Assembly: GCA_914767715.1 (NCBI GenBank)
Contig: OU612066.1
Coordinates: 12,841,001 to 12,905,000, forward strand
DNA length: 64,000 nucleotides
Direction: 5' to 3'
Origin: Membranipora membranacea
Taxonomy: Eukaryota; Bryozoa; Gymnolaemata; Cheilostomatida; Membraniporidae
Part shown: one piece after another, positions 1 through 12,700 of the stretch
Numbering within the stretch: the stretch's first letter is position 1
Layout: each line of letters opens with the position of its first letter
Program-made: the position numbers and the translations under genes
The notes under the pieces: model-generated
What the model saw: only the letters and a program-made list of their open reading frames with translations
Database searches by the model: none
Told to the model about the DNA's origin: nothing

Positions 1-3000
1 CATGGCTTTCAACGCTCATTCAGGTAAAGTTTTCTATGAAAGTGTTCTTTGTGAATCTCTCACGTATAAGATTCATGTCAGGTTTCCAAGTACCTAGTAA
101 CGCATTGTGTTATTAGGCCTACTCTCCTTGAGGTTGACTATATGATTTTTGAATCAGAAAACTCTAGCTCTAGCGACTGTATGTTTTATTAAAAAATTAT
201 CAACGGAGCAGTATGAACATATCAAAGAGTCTAGTGCTTCTTCCATACTGACAATGGTAGCAAAAATGTGCATTGTATTGATAGCTGTTGTGCAGAATAT
301 AATCCAGGAACATTATGAAAGTTGTTTCTTACTGTAATCAAAAATCAATATATCATTAATTACTAATTTTGTTTTATTCTTTATTTGTAGCTGTGTACAG
401 ATTTACAGTTCTCTTCTTTAACTGTCTGCTGACTATTGGGACTTGCTTCTGTTTTGACATGCCCAGTGTTCTTCAGACTCACTTCACTTGTGTAAGTTTC
501 TCATATCTGGTAAAACTCCCTTTGAATATTGATTCGATGTTTGAAGCCTTCAAAGCCTTCTGAGCAATCCCGAATGTTTTAGGCAATCATTCATTACATC
601 TGGAAATATATGTATACAATGTGTACTTTTATTGCCATGGACATCATCGTTCTGAATTTCTTCATTCTAAAGGACCTTCAGTAAGGAAGCAGCTCCAGGA
701 GTGATTCTGTGAGTGTCCAACTTGAGCCCTGAAAAGGTCAATCTTTGACAACAGAATAACTAGCCATTTGAATAAGGAATTTCTAATATATGATGCGTGT
801 ATTTATCGGAGGGGAATTTCTCTTTCATGCTGCATAAATGTCTTATAAACTTTTGAGATTCTTTCAATGTGGCATATGTATAAACTGCTTTGCTGGCTCA
901 TAATATTTCATTGCTGCTACTTTCTCTAGGAGCTTTCTAATTAACATTCTGCGTCATAGGAACCAGACTTAATAGTCGGTATTTCACAATGGTAAATGGG
1001 AAGGTCAGTGAAGGGATGGAAAGGATAATGGTTGGAGTAAAGTGTCAGTCTTGACATTATGAGGGGAAGGGTGGATTTTCGGAATGGAAGGGATGCGGTT
1101 TTTCGTGACATGACCACCACATTTTCAGTCTAGCCCTGATTGCGCTGTTCTATATATTTAGGTCTTACAATATTGAAACATCTGATCAATTCATAACCTC
1201 TTAAGACTTTCTTTGATTACTACTTGCTGATTGCTCCATGTTTGTTTTCCAGGATGTCACATGTCCCGACACTAATGGTACAACATCAGCCACCACTACA
1301 ATGTCTGCCAGCTCTAACGACAGCACTATGTGTGGAGGAGATTGTATAGGCATGTCAGAAAGTCAGTAAAATCTTCTCTACGCCATATATGCCTGGACTA
1401 ATGCGGTGGTTGTTATTGGTGCAGGTGTACTCATCGATAACCTCGGCATAAGAGGTAAGCTTGCTATGCACTACAAAATTGAAGTTAACATTCCTCTGCA
1501 TAGTCCTTGCTCAGATTGCAGATGGTCAACTACATTGCTTAACTTATGAGATTCCTAATAAAATTCCATAATACACTCATATCTTTCGAAGACACAAATC
1601 CCATAGCTAGAACGTCAACTGAATCATGCATACAATATGAAGAATCAGTAACCAAGAATTTTCTGTTTAGTGATATATATACACAAAGTACAGTACTGTA
1701 TTTTTTCTTTGTAGTTGGGCTGTTTTTATTTTCCTCGCTGTGCTTGCTTGGATCTATATTATTCGCTATCGGTGCTCTATTCAAAGGATCAGCAGCTCTT
1801 TTACCAGTTATGCTGTTAGGACGTCTCTTGTTCGGGTCTGGTAACGGCTCACTCACAAGTAAGTTATGTTAAGAAATACCTAGAAATGAGATACATTAAA
1901 CTTTTTAATGTTCTGAGGCGGGATTTCAAGTTTTAAGGCTTCAAGGGTAGCTGTTTTTAGTGGGAACTAGTTGCAATATGTAATAAAATGACCCTAGCAC
2001 TCAGTATTCTAAGTACTTTTCAAAATTGAAGTAAGAAAAAGCAAATACCATCATAAAAAAAGTGTGAATAAGAAAAATGTGGTGAATTTTCACCATTCAC
2101 TCATTAGCAGATTAACAGAACATGCCTGACTTGCCACTAAATCAGATTAATGTAATTGCTAAATCACTCTTTTTGCATACCCTACAGCTAAGTCCAATAA
2201 TGACAGCAAGCATCAAGCTACAAATTCAACAAGATATGTACATCTTGTAACGAGTGAATTTATTATTGTTTTTAGTTGTGCAGAATAAACTTACAGCGTT
2301 TTGGTTCAAGGACAAAGAGCTAGCCTTAGCCTTTGGTATCACTCTCGCCTTCTCAAGGTTGGGCAGTGTGCTCAACTTCTTCCTCACAGAGACTTTCACA
2401 GATGCTTTTGGGCTAAAATGGACGCTATGGGGCGGTGAGTTCTGTCTCTTTTGTGTGAACTTACCATATTTCAGCTTTCTAGGCTATTTTCTTGCTCTGC
2501 AATTGTACTGTCGACGCTCTCAACGACTTTTGTTATTGACACAAACATACCTTTTACTATATTCATTCACAGGTTCCAGAGTATTGTGTTGCCAGTGAAA
2601 TCTATGCTCTATTATTTCACATCTGATATTTGAATTTATCACTCTTGCATTTTTCAATGACGATTACCATTTGATTTTTTTAGGCTGCATCCTTGTTGGA
2701 ATCGGGTTTACATCAGCGATTGTTGTATAAATCTTGGATAAAGCTGGGGCTGAACAATCTGATGCCATCAAAGAACAATCAAAGCGAGTGGTGAGTCACA
2801 CCTACCTTATATTTATAGTCACAAAGGTAATAGGACATTAAGGGTGTCATCTCTGCTGTTTATATATGGAGCTCATATACTTTTTTTTATTATTTTCCAA
2901 CCTGTGAATAAGGTTTCGATCATTGCTCTGTTGATAGATTATATCAGTGGTAGCAATTAACATTGAACATTAACAATCGTAATTTGAATTAGTTCATGCG

Positions 3001-4041
3001 GAAATATGTATTTGTGAAGTATTGACATGCTGGTCATATTCAACTTCTATTCTGGAGCAGAATACAGGCTTCCTAGTAGATGCTCAATAAAAGTTTGAGT
3101 ACTTGGGTAGTTTAAGTTCTCAATCTGTTCCGGGGTTACTGGTAGTAGCATTTCATTTTCAAAATGGTTGATAATGAAACCCCACTTTCAGTAATCTTGG
3201 CACAGTTTGAGCACTTAAACTAGGTACTTTAAACATACTAGGAGGTCTTACAACTCCCTGAGGTCTGTAAATTAAGCAACTTTGCGACTAGGAGTGTGAG
3301 CTTTGGCTTGCTTTTTCAACATCAAGTGATCAGATAGAGACTTTGGCAGTTATCCATTATAAGACAGCTATTAAATTTGTTTCAACAAACATCTACTAGG
3401 TCTTACAATTTGCATATTTTGTTACAGAGAATAAGAGATGTCAAAGACTTCACATTGAGGTTCTGGCTGCTCAGTCTCACTATTGTATTCTTCTATAATG
3501 GAGTGTTCCCATTCGTCGCTGATGCCAAGTTAGTGTAATTCAAATAAAGGTCCATTTGACAAGAAGAAATGTAGAGGGCCCGACAGGATTTAATTGTTAA
3601 ATGTTCCTAAGGTGATACAATGGCTCATTTCATTTGTGGCTAAAAACTCAGTAGTTTCAGCGGAATTGACTTTGAGATAATCAGGAAGGTTGTTTAAGAC
3701 CGGATTTTGCAATTAAGTTGTCATGTTGTCTTGAATAAATCTTAAATTTTCAGAACGTGTTTTTGAAGTCATGACCTTGAATTGACATGTTACTAATTGC
3801 TTTATCAGATGTTATCTATTTGCAGTAAATTCATCAGTACAAAATACCAGTTCTCAAAATATAAGACACCTTCATACATAGCTGGAGCAGTGAATGATTG
3901 TAGTATGCTGTTGTCTCAATTCCTCGGTGGTGTTATTGTAAGTAAACGCATTTCTAAAATATTTCTCGTACTGATCGAATATGAGATAATTTTTCATGTA
4001 GGTATGTCAAAAACTCATCATTAAAATGTTATCTTCAACTT

Positions 4042-4076
4042 ATATTCAATAATATACCTGGTATATTATTGAATAT
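4042..4076. repeat. Perfect palindrome, 17-bp arms, in type 1 intron 8
   Basis: Two 17-bp arms are perfect inverted complements around a single central T (4059). The same palindrome sits at the same place in copies C and D and is absent from type 2. It is AT-rich and could extrude as a cruciform; no function is implied. Confidence 0.75.
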
Positions 4077-4518
4077 TCTGAAAAAGCTTTAGTAGGACAA
4101 AAGTTGCCATACTTATACCTTGTATGGTAAGATTGATACTGTTTCTTATTGCAGGATATCGTGGGGAAAAGAGGCTATCTTGCATTACTCTGTGCCACAT
4201 TGACTATTCCAGTGTTCGATATACTGGCATTCACATCATGGTATCCACTTATCGCTACCCTTTGGTTGGGAATTACCTACTCCTTTGCAGCAGTAAGTTT
4301 TCTCATTGTCATTCCAATATCTGTGATAACCAAACAGACTTCACTTACTGAATGTAATTGGTGGCTTCAGACTTACTTTTCTGACATCTGCAGCTTTTGG
4401 ATTAGATTAGGTTTTCTTAGATTGCAGAGGTTTTGGAATATCTTAAATATTAAGTAGACTGAGCTGAGGGCCAGTCTATGTTGTATCGTCTTGAGGTTTG
4501 CCTCATTATGTTATTGTG

Positions 4519-4871
4519 ATTGTATTGCAAGAGCAAATGAGCAGATCCTTGGCTATCAAACGACAGGTCCCACTCTCGTCTCTAGGGATTTACCCAAGCT
4601 TCTTCCTACCCATAAATCACAAAAACTCAGAACAACTTCAACCAACAACTCTCACAAATCACCTATATCTCAAACTCAGACAACTCTCATAATCACAACA
4701 CCGACTGATGGAACATATTCATCCTTCTAACATCAATGATATGTTCTATCAGTAATAATCAAAATTGTCCAGGGGTCTTTGAGAACTACAGGTGTCAATC
4801 GCCAGTACTCTGGAGAGTAGGGTAACATACCACTACCCTCCCCCCACATAAGATAAGACATTGTATTGCAA
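4519..4871 (+). mobile_element. tRNA-related SINE-like insertion with 12-bp direct repeats
   Basis: A 329-bp segment (4531-4859) in type 1 intron 9 is bounded by perfect direct repeats attgtattgcaa at 4519-4530 and 4860-4871, which is the signature of target-primed insertion. Its head resembles a degenerate tRNA. The copy C allele keeps a B-box-like ggttcgattcc, which is missing here through a short internal deletion. The body has no open coding sequence. Family assignment needs a repeat-library search. Confidence 0.65.
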
Positions 4872-6129
4872 ATTTTAGCTGGTGTCTTAATAAAAGACTC
4901 CAACCATTTCTTTTCAGTCATATACGTGGCCATCCATTCCACTTGTTGTGAAGGATTCTGTAGTCGGCACAGCTATGGGTGTAACTACTTGGCCTGTGTA
5001 ATGTTATCGTTGGTGCTCTACTAGGAGACGATAAGGGGTAAGCAAAAACAAGACTTCATGTATAAACTTGTCATTGCATTTCAAAGTGTTGTTTGAGAAT
5101 TGATATATAACTAATAACTATACTAACTATAAGCCTGACACGCCAATGAATAGCAGTAAGTTGCCGTTATGAATTAGTTGCCAGCCTCAAATGATCAGAT
5201 TCACCAAAAGATTAATTCGTTTCCAAGAGTTCTCCTTTATGTGTGTTCCAGTCTCACAATCAAACTTACCACTCACCTAATTCTCCTCTCTTTGTCAGGG
5301 TATCACAAGATGAGAAGTTATTGAGATGGAAGTATGTGATGATATTCCTGCTAGGAAACACTCTTGCCTGTGTACTCTGTGCATTTTTGCTCAATCTCAA
5401 TGATAAGAGGAAGGTTAGTCTACCAGCAACACACGTGACCATTCACTTGCTGCGCTTTTAATTTGTCAAGATCTTGTCACGTTTTGTAGTGGTTGATCAG
5501 AGAGGAAGTTAGGTCCGTCTTTGTCTCCCTTCGGTTTTTATTTTTTTACATTTTTGATTATTTTGACACATTCGGAAGAACATCATTTTAATGATGAAGA
5601 TTGTTGTCAATAAATGTATAGAAAGAAAAGAAAATTGTGGGAGTTATCCATTGCTTGATGTTGGGCGGACAACTCACTGTCAATATTTATAAAGAGCCAG
5701 CACTAAACTAGTACAAAAAAACCTTTAACCTCTAATGTGTACTTAATTCCTGCTTACAGAAAGGGATACTGAACATCAGCAGGTCTCAGAAGAAGGAGAG
5801 GGAGATGCAGATGAGGAGAGATCAGTATACATCATCTACATCATCAGCTGACAGTGAGACTGATAGGTGAGAGAAAGAGATTGTTTTTATTGCATATCAT
5901 CAATGATGAAGCAAAATTACGGTATCTGTGATAAGGCCTTGTCATTTAGAAGTCTGGTATGCAACAGTGAGAAGAAACGAGTTGTGCGGCACTTTGCTGA
6001 TAGAAAATGTTTTCCATCCTGGAACATAATGTTTGTATTAAAAATATGCTCTTTGTCATTAATACCAGGTTACTACCAGGTGGTCCTAGAGAGGGTGTGC
6101 AGAGCGACTACAGGACTATCGACAGCTGA

Positions 6130-6709
6130 GCTATATATATATATAACTACTACTGATGGAAGATTATGCTCAATTCTGTAATTCTCTACCTCATATCAAC
6201 CAGTCATATGTCGTTATATTAGCATGCGGAGCTTATTTCACTTCTCAATCTCTTCACCACATTCAGCATTGTACATCTCAATAACAGGTGAACTGAATTG
6301 TTGATGCTTCAACCAATGGGCTGGTGTGATCTCGTGTCTCACCGGCATGTCTTTTACGTGGGCCCAGCCTTAATCGTATTCACTATTTTTTTAGTGCACT
6401 CAGATTAATGCAAGGTTACTCTATTAAGAATTATAAGTATGGAAGGCTATATGCACCAGTGGATTTGCTCATAATTTATATTGATAAAGAATATATCCTC
6501 TTACCTCAGCCCATCATGCCAGAAATAGTTATACTATTAGACAGGTACCTGCATCTAGTAGTTAGGTGTACTCAATATCGTTAGTTTTCGGACAATCCTT
6601 TACTTGAATATCAATTTATCATGTTGGTTATAGTGTGATGCTCTGAAATTTGATCGCCCATCCTCCTGCAATATAGTTTCTGTTCCTGCGGACTAACTCA
6701 CCCTGCAAA
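6130..6709. other. Intergenic spacer between copy A and copy B
   Basis: This 580-bp gap separates the type 1 stop from the type 2 start, so any type 2 promoter acting from here would be short. No clear TATA box is visible. The equivalent spacer between D and E is 952 bp because it carries 374 bp (54473-54846) absent here. The type 2 ATG at 6710 sits in a favourable aaaATGG context. Confidence 0.6.
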
Positions 6710-9700
6710 ATGGCGTTCACCGCTCATTCAGGTAGGTTTTTAGCGATCTATTTTGTAAATTGTATATTGTGTGCCAACAAATAATACTGAATTCAGATCC
6801 GCATATGCCCTACTGTAACCCCGGTGACCTACTGTTCCATTTTCCCAGCTGTAACTGCTACTCTTGTACGCTTCTCAAAAGAAGTTCAGCAGAATATCAG
6901 AAAGCCATAGTGGTACTTTTTCGTTCATACTAAGGCAATGGACAATCATTTTCTAAGAAACTATCACTATTTCCCATGTCCAAATTTGACAGTGTGCCCG
7001 GTGGATTTTTGTATTCTTTGTTTCCATTCTCCCAAACTTGTTATAAATTTTATTTAATGAAATGAAGCTTCTCATAGCATACATTGCCCCAGATGACACT
7101 GGGATGCCATGCCATGCTTAACCCATATGGTCCCAGTCTTGTGTTCACATTTCAAAATTCATCTAAGATAGCAATGTTGTGTTAGGTTTATCTTGGATAA
7201 TAATTTGCATGTGTTTACATTGTCTGGGATAACGGTTTGACATTGTACACGGTTCAATGCTAGATATAGGTCAAGCTTATTGATAAGTCCCAAATAATTT
7301 ACAAGTTAAGTGAGTCTTACCTACGTAGTCCGTAAGTTGAAACTTGACTATAATTCTCATTGAAGCACTGCTATACTATGGGAGACCAAAGTTGTTCCTT
7401 GCCCCATTATGTGTAATCTTTCAAAAGTTTCTTTGTAGGTTGGTGTTTACAAGGTCAGCCACAGCAGAATTTATGCTGGGCCCCTGTTTCTCAGTTACTA
7501 GCTGAGTAAGTTGGCTTAGATAAGCACTGCCATTGTTTAAGCTGTGATCCTCGTCGCTTATGGCATTTTCTTGATGAGATTCTCTTGTAGTTCTGAAGAA
7601 TCTACCTAGAGCCTGGTCCCCGGAGTCTACACCGCGTCCAGGACTGTCATTGTTTTCTCTATTATTATTGTCATAAATACCTCGATCTTCTTCTTCTTCC
7701 TCCTCATAGTTGAGCTGTTCCTCATGTATCTCTACACCTCCAGATGCCATGGTTATTAAGTAGAAAAGTTTAGATAATTTTTAGGAATTTTATAAGAGGA
7801 AAATTTTTCCCCTGTCTTGGTGAGTAAGCTTAACAAGCCGGAAGTGAGGAGCTGCTCAGGCGCGGTGGAATTCCTTTGGGAATCCCATAGTATTATTGCA
7901 GTGCTTCAGTATGTGAATCCCAGTTATCATATTCACATAGTACCTTGTTAAACCCATGCATGGCAACGTTGGAATTATCTGTCAGACTTTCCAGTTGCAG
8001 CCCCCCCCCCCAAATTAGGCCAGAAGCAGCTATAGCATAAGTTGTTATGGCACGGACAATATTTGATGGCAGGATACTGAGCAGGTTTTATACTTCATTG
8101 GTGTATGTTCTGCAAAATTCACCGGGTGTACCCAGTTGTAATGGTCATTTTTAGAAATTAAAAGGTGTTTCGTTTTTTGCATTGTGTGGGGACATAATTC
8201 CTACTAATGAACAACTTATATGCAAAACGCTCTTATCTTCACGAAATTTCAGGTTGAAATTGCATTGTGTGATTTTGTTGACATGACAATTGATTCACCA
8301 AGTAAACTTGCAGAAGTCTGCTCGTATAAGACCAGCACAAATTGAAAATTTCAATTGATTTATGTCCAACTTCTTATGAGACTAATTTGACATTGCATGA
8401 TCTTAACACCACTGTCTTGGGGTAATTACAAACAAAATTTATGATGTTTTAATTGTCTCGTATGTCATTTTTCGACTGGAAACCTTTTGCATAACACATG
8501 AGCAAAGAGTTCAATGAGTGCCTCACTTTTCAGAACGAAACTCAACTGTCAGAGTCTGAAATCAATCACTTAAAGATGGTTCACAAATACTGACTATCTG
8601 AGAGCTTTGTGTCATTTGTTTGTGGGAACATAAAAAAGTTTTGACACGAGATTTTAATGTGGCTTTGCAACGCCAACTGATAAAAGCCATAGACATTAAA
8701 ACTGTTTTTATATCTATGATAAAGGCACATTTTTCAACTCAGATATGTCAGCATCGCATCTTTTCCTAACATGCAAATGACATGATATGGGAATATGCGG
8801 TAGCGCTGTCCCAAACAACCACCTCATGCAATGATAAAGCATATACTATGTTGAACCCAGGACTATAGTCTTGACTTCTACCAACTGCATCATACTCTTC
8901 CAACTAATCACAATAGATCACAATAGATAGTGTGAATATTTGGGATATGCAGTAGTGCTGCCGCTGACCTCATCAACTGGGTAAACACTTTTTTCCTACA
9001 TCAAATTTGTCTCATGCTATCACTCACACGTCTTACTACTAGGCTTCTTTTTGTCTTGTTCTCGTGGAGATGTCGTGCTGACGCTGACCACCTTTTGACA
9101 TGACATGTGATAGAATATCTTGTGAAAATCATACGTATAGTCGTGTTTTCCGCTGACCATATTAAACACTTAGTATTTCACTTACCTAACCGATTGAGAG
9201 AAAAATATTTCACTCATTGAAAGCAATTTTTAGAAGAAATGAGGATATGCTGCCGCGCTGCCGCTGACACGATTGCGACAAAGGGCACACCCATATTTTA
9301 TGGATTCAACACGTTGTTTCACACTAGAAACACCTTTCATTAGGAACTTAACATTTCACTTACTATATGCTATTTTGAGAACATTTGCGGATATGCTGCC
9401 GAAAGACAGTAGTCTTAGACCACACAATATCACACTAGCCTCATAAAGGTCTGACAATATGCTATTTGAATTTTATTTCAATTTGTGCTGATCTAACACA
9501 AGCAGACTTCTACAAGTTCACTTGGTAAATAAATTGGCAAGTAAACAAAATCCCCACAATGCAGTTTCAACCCAGAATTCCCTGAAGATCAGAACATTTT
9601 GCATATGAGTTAGTTCATTAGAAGGAGTTATGTCCCCACACATATAATGTTAAAACAAAACACATTTTAATTTCCAAATATGACCACTACAACTGGGTAC

Positions 9701-12700
9701 ACCCGGTGAATTTTACAAAACAAACACCAATGAAGTTTAAAACGTGATCAGTATCCTGCCATCAAAAGTTGTCCGTGCCATTATTTTATAGAGCAGTTAT
9801 TGCGAGGCTGCTTCTGGCCTAAATGGCTTACTATTTCATCAAAAATGTCATAAAACCTTTATCAGTTTATGATGGCATTGTTAGAACTAACAACATGTTA
9901 CAAGCATTACTGAAGCCCTGTGTCTTCCAATAGATAGCAGCACTGATGCGGATTAGATCAAGTTTTTTTCAATTTGCCTGCATCTGGAGTTGCTTCTATT
10001 CTACTGGTGGCCTGACGCTGGTATTTTGAAGGGTGAGAAACTCTAAAATGCAGACAAATGGTTCATACTTGATCTACATACGCTTCACTACTACAATAAT
10101 TTTCTTAAAATTACCTGAGTTATTCAATCACAAAAGGTTTTTTCTGTTTCCAGGTAATGGTTATTTAAAGGGCAACCAGGGTTTCATTGATTGATAGCAG
10201 ATTGCACCTCCTGCATGGGGAAAAATACAAAATCTAATTTGTTATTGATGATTATTCAGCCAGAATTCTTGTGAAACATTTCATCCATCAGGTACTCAAA
10301 CTCAGCTAAAATAGAAAACCATAGAGCAGTTTCCTGTTCCTGTTATTATTTAGCCTGTGCTCTATCATATCATTACACCAATGTCTTGCAACCTTCCCTA
10401 AACTGAAGTGTTACCGAGCTTAGAGTCAGCAACTACTTTGAGTTTGCATCGCGCAATGCACAAAGCTGATGCTGCCTATCACATTATTTACTACCCATTA
10501 ATGCATTGCTTCGAAACCTTGGTTGCCCTTTAATTCGAAAAAGGTGATGGGCCATTACACATAACTGTTCAGTTTATCACCATGACTTTGTGACATAAAT
10601 CATAGTGTTATTTTTATGTGAAGGAGAAGGGAGCTATCATTCATAATTTCATAATTCATATTTTAAAAAAACCACATACAGCTGAACGATAACATTATGT
10701 TAAAATTGCTTTCCTCAGTAGTTCAATCAGCCCTTTACCGGCCAAAAATCTTTAGTCTCTACTGATATGGAACGGTCGCTGGGGACCCTATCTCTTTCCT
10801 GTTCCCAAATCAAGAAGTTAGATTACATTTACTGATTATACTATTACACACTATACCTATCAATGCTTATATCATATTTAGTTTAAATAGTTTAAACTAC
10901 CGCTGTCACTCAGGCAAATTTCATTGAATTCCGTATAGCTCCAAGATAACTAATTGAGGTTTTTATCTCAGAATTGCCCAAACTGATTTTCAAAATCTGG
11001 GTATGAAGTCATTGTACTACTGATGACGCCATTATTTTAGACTGAGCTCACCAAAACCCCAACACAATGACTATTCAGTTTATAGTTAAATCATTGTTCT
11101 GTTATAGAACGATAGCTGTACATTCAGAGAGCTGTACCAAGGACAGGTGGCGCGTATAACAAAACAGTATTCGCCACCATTCTCAGATTTAATCACTATA
11201 TTGAAATTCCCATGTATATTTTGCAGCTTCGTACAGATATACAGTTCTCCTCTTCACATGTCTGCTGACTTTTGGGACCTACTTCTGTATTGATATGCCC
11301 AGTGTTCTTCAAACACATTTCACTTGTGTGAGTGTCTAATATCTTAACTAAGGTATTGAAACTTGTAGTTTGATTCTGTGTGTTTGTAACAGAGATTAAT
11401 TTTAAATAATCTGAGCAATCTATCATCATATACAGTCGATCTAAATGAGGCCAACATTAATGAAAATCTGATGGATATTTTTCAGAATTTGACATGTTCA
11501 GACAATGATAATGCTACGACTTATAGTACAGCAGCAGCCACCACTGCAATGTCCAACACAAACAACAGCACTATGTGTGGGGGAGATTGTCTAGGCATGT
11601 CAGACAGTCAGTATAATCTTCTCTATGCCATATATGCCTGGCCAAATGCTGTTTTTGTCATCGGTGCAGGCATACTTATTGATAAGCTAGGCATCAGGGG
11701 TAAGGCTTAAGGCTTAAATATTGAGCATGGCTTCTGCATTATGTTTTTTGCTGTTGCAGCCGATCATCACAACTAATCAAATCTAATATGCTATATGACC
11801 TTATGTAATGAAAACAATTAAAGTTGGTGAATGCTGATATTATCTGACAATGTCTTGGTATTCCACATAATATTCAGCTCGTTTCTTACCTGTGTAAAGC
11901 TAATTGTATGGAATGCAGATTGTAAATATTCATCTCAGGCCGCAGTAAATGAGCAATCAGGGCTTTCGACAGTAAGGTTGATCACTGAAAATAAAGGCTA
12001 TCTCTATTTGAATTCTACAATTGCATCTCTCCAGTATTACCATTTTTTCAACCTTTAATGCCTTACCCACGTCCATTTGCTCAACAACAAACACAACAAA
12101 AACATATACATAAATACTGATAATATTACAAATGCGGTTATGATTAAAACATACATCACGCAAGTACTTTCTATATTTGGTCTGAATAATGTTTTTCCTT
12201 TTTTTAATTTTGTTTTTGGCACTGTTCAAACAACATCTTGATTAGAAATGATTTACAGTCTAAGCTAGTTATTCTGAATCCTGCTAATACAAAATTCCTG
12301 TGAATTCAGACACCTGAAAGTGGTCGCAGCTCTGCCAATGGTTTTTACAGGCTGTTCATTCGAAGTTGTAACTGTAATTCAAAGTTATCTTCTCAGACCA
12401 AGGAAGAAAGTAACTCCATATTCAGTTGGTTGTTTGTGACAAAGCAGACAATATGAGTGATCATGATCTGGATTAAGCACTCACAAACAAAGATGCCAAC
12501 CGCGCTTTTCACTGTTCACTCAGTCATCAGTGTTTTATTTCCATTACCACTTGCAAAGCATGATGCCACGATTGAAATGTTTCTCTATATTGAAAAGAAA
12601 GTCTATTTCTCAAATTTCTGGAATTAGTTAAAAAATTTCGGCGAGCTAGCATTTTTATAATTGGAACAATTCTTGATTGGAAACAATTTCTTGGGTCCCC

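Larger units (their letters stand above)
2..6129 (+). pseudogene. Copy A: type 1 MFSD1-like transporter, disabled
   Basis: Thirteen exons align with the other type 1 copies: 2-23, 391-491, 1253-1454, 1715-1858, 2276-2434, 2684-2790, 3428-3528, 3826-3937, 4155-4292, 4918-5037, 5299-5413, 5760-5866 and 6069-6129. An intact type 1 product would be about 505 aa: a 12-TM MFS carrier related to MFSD1, with conserved blocks such as FCFDMPSVLQ in TM1 and AFWFKDKELALAFG near TM5. Lesions visible here are TAA at 1367-1369 (a Tyr codon in copies C and D), TAA at 2728-2730 (a Ser codon elsewhere), and a 20-nt deletion at 4990/4991 in exon 10 that shifts the frame into TAA at 4999-5001. Exon 6 also lacks 9 nt in frame, and the last base of exon 7 is A instead of G. 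With two stops and a frameshift, a full-length carrier is not possible. The terminal exon still encodes the di-leucine tail. Confidence 0.88.

Noticed and set aside
1539-1856. Minus-strand ORF opposite transporter exon 4 (similar frame at 12791-12988)
   Set aside because: It is a shadow of the coding exon on the other strand, and its N-terminal part is the reverse complement of the conserved TM3-TM4 codons.
8002-8011. Poly-C run beside the foldback element (longer at 56043-56056)
   Set aside because: A length-variable homopolymer next to an insertion; likely slippage and sequencing noise, not a regulatory site.
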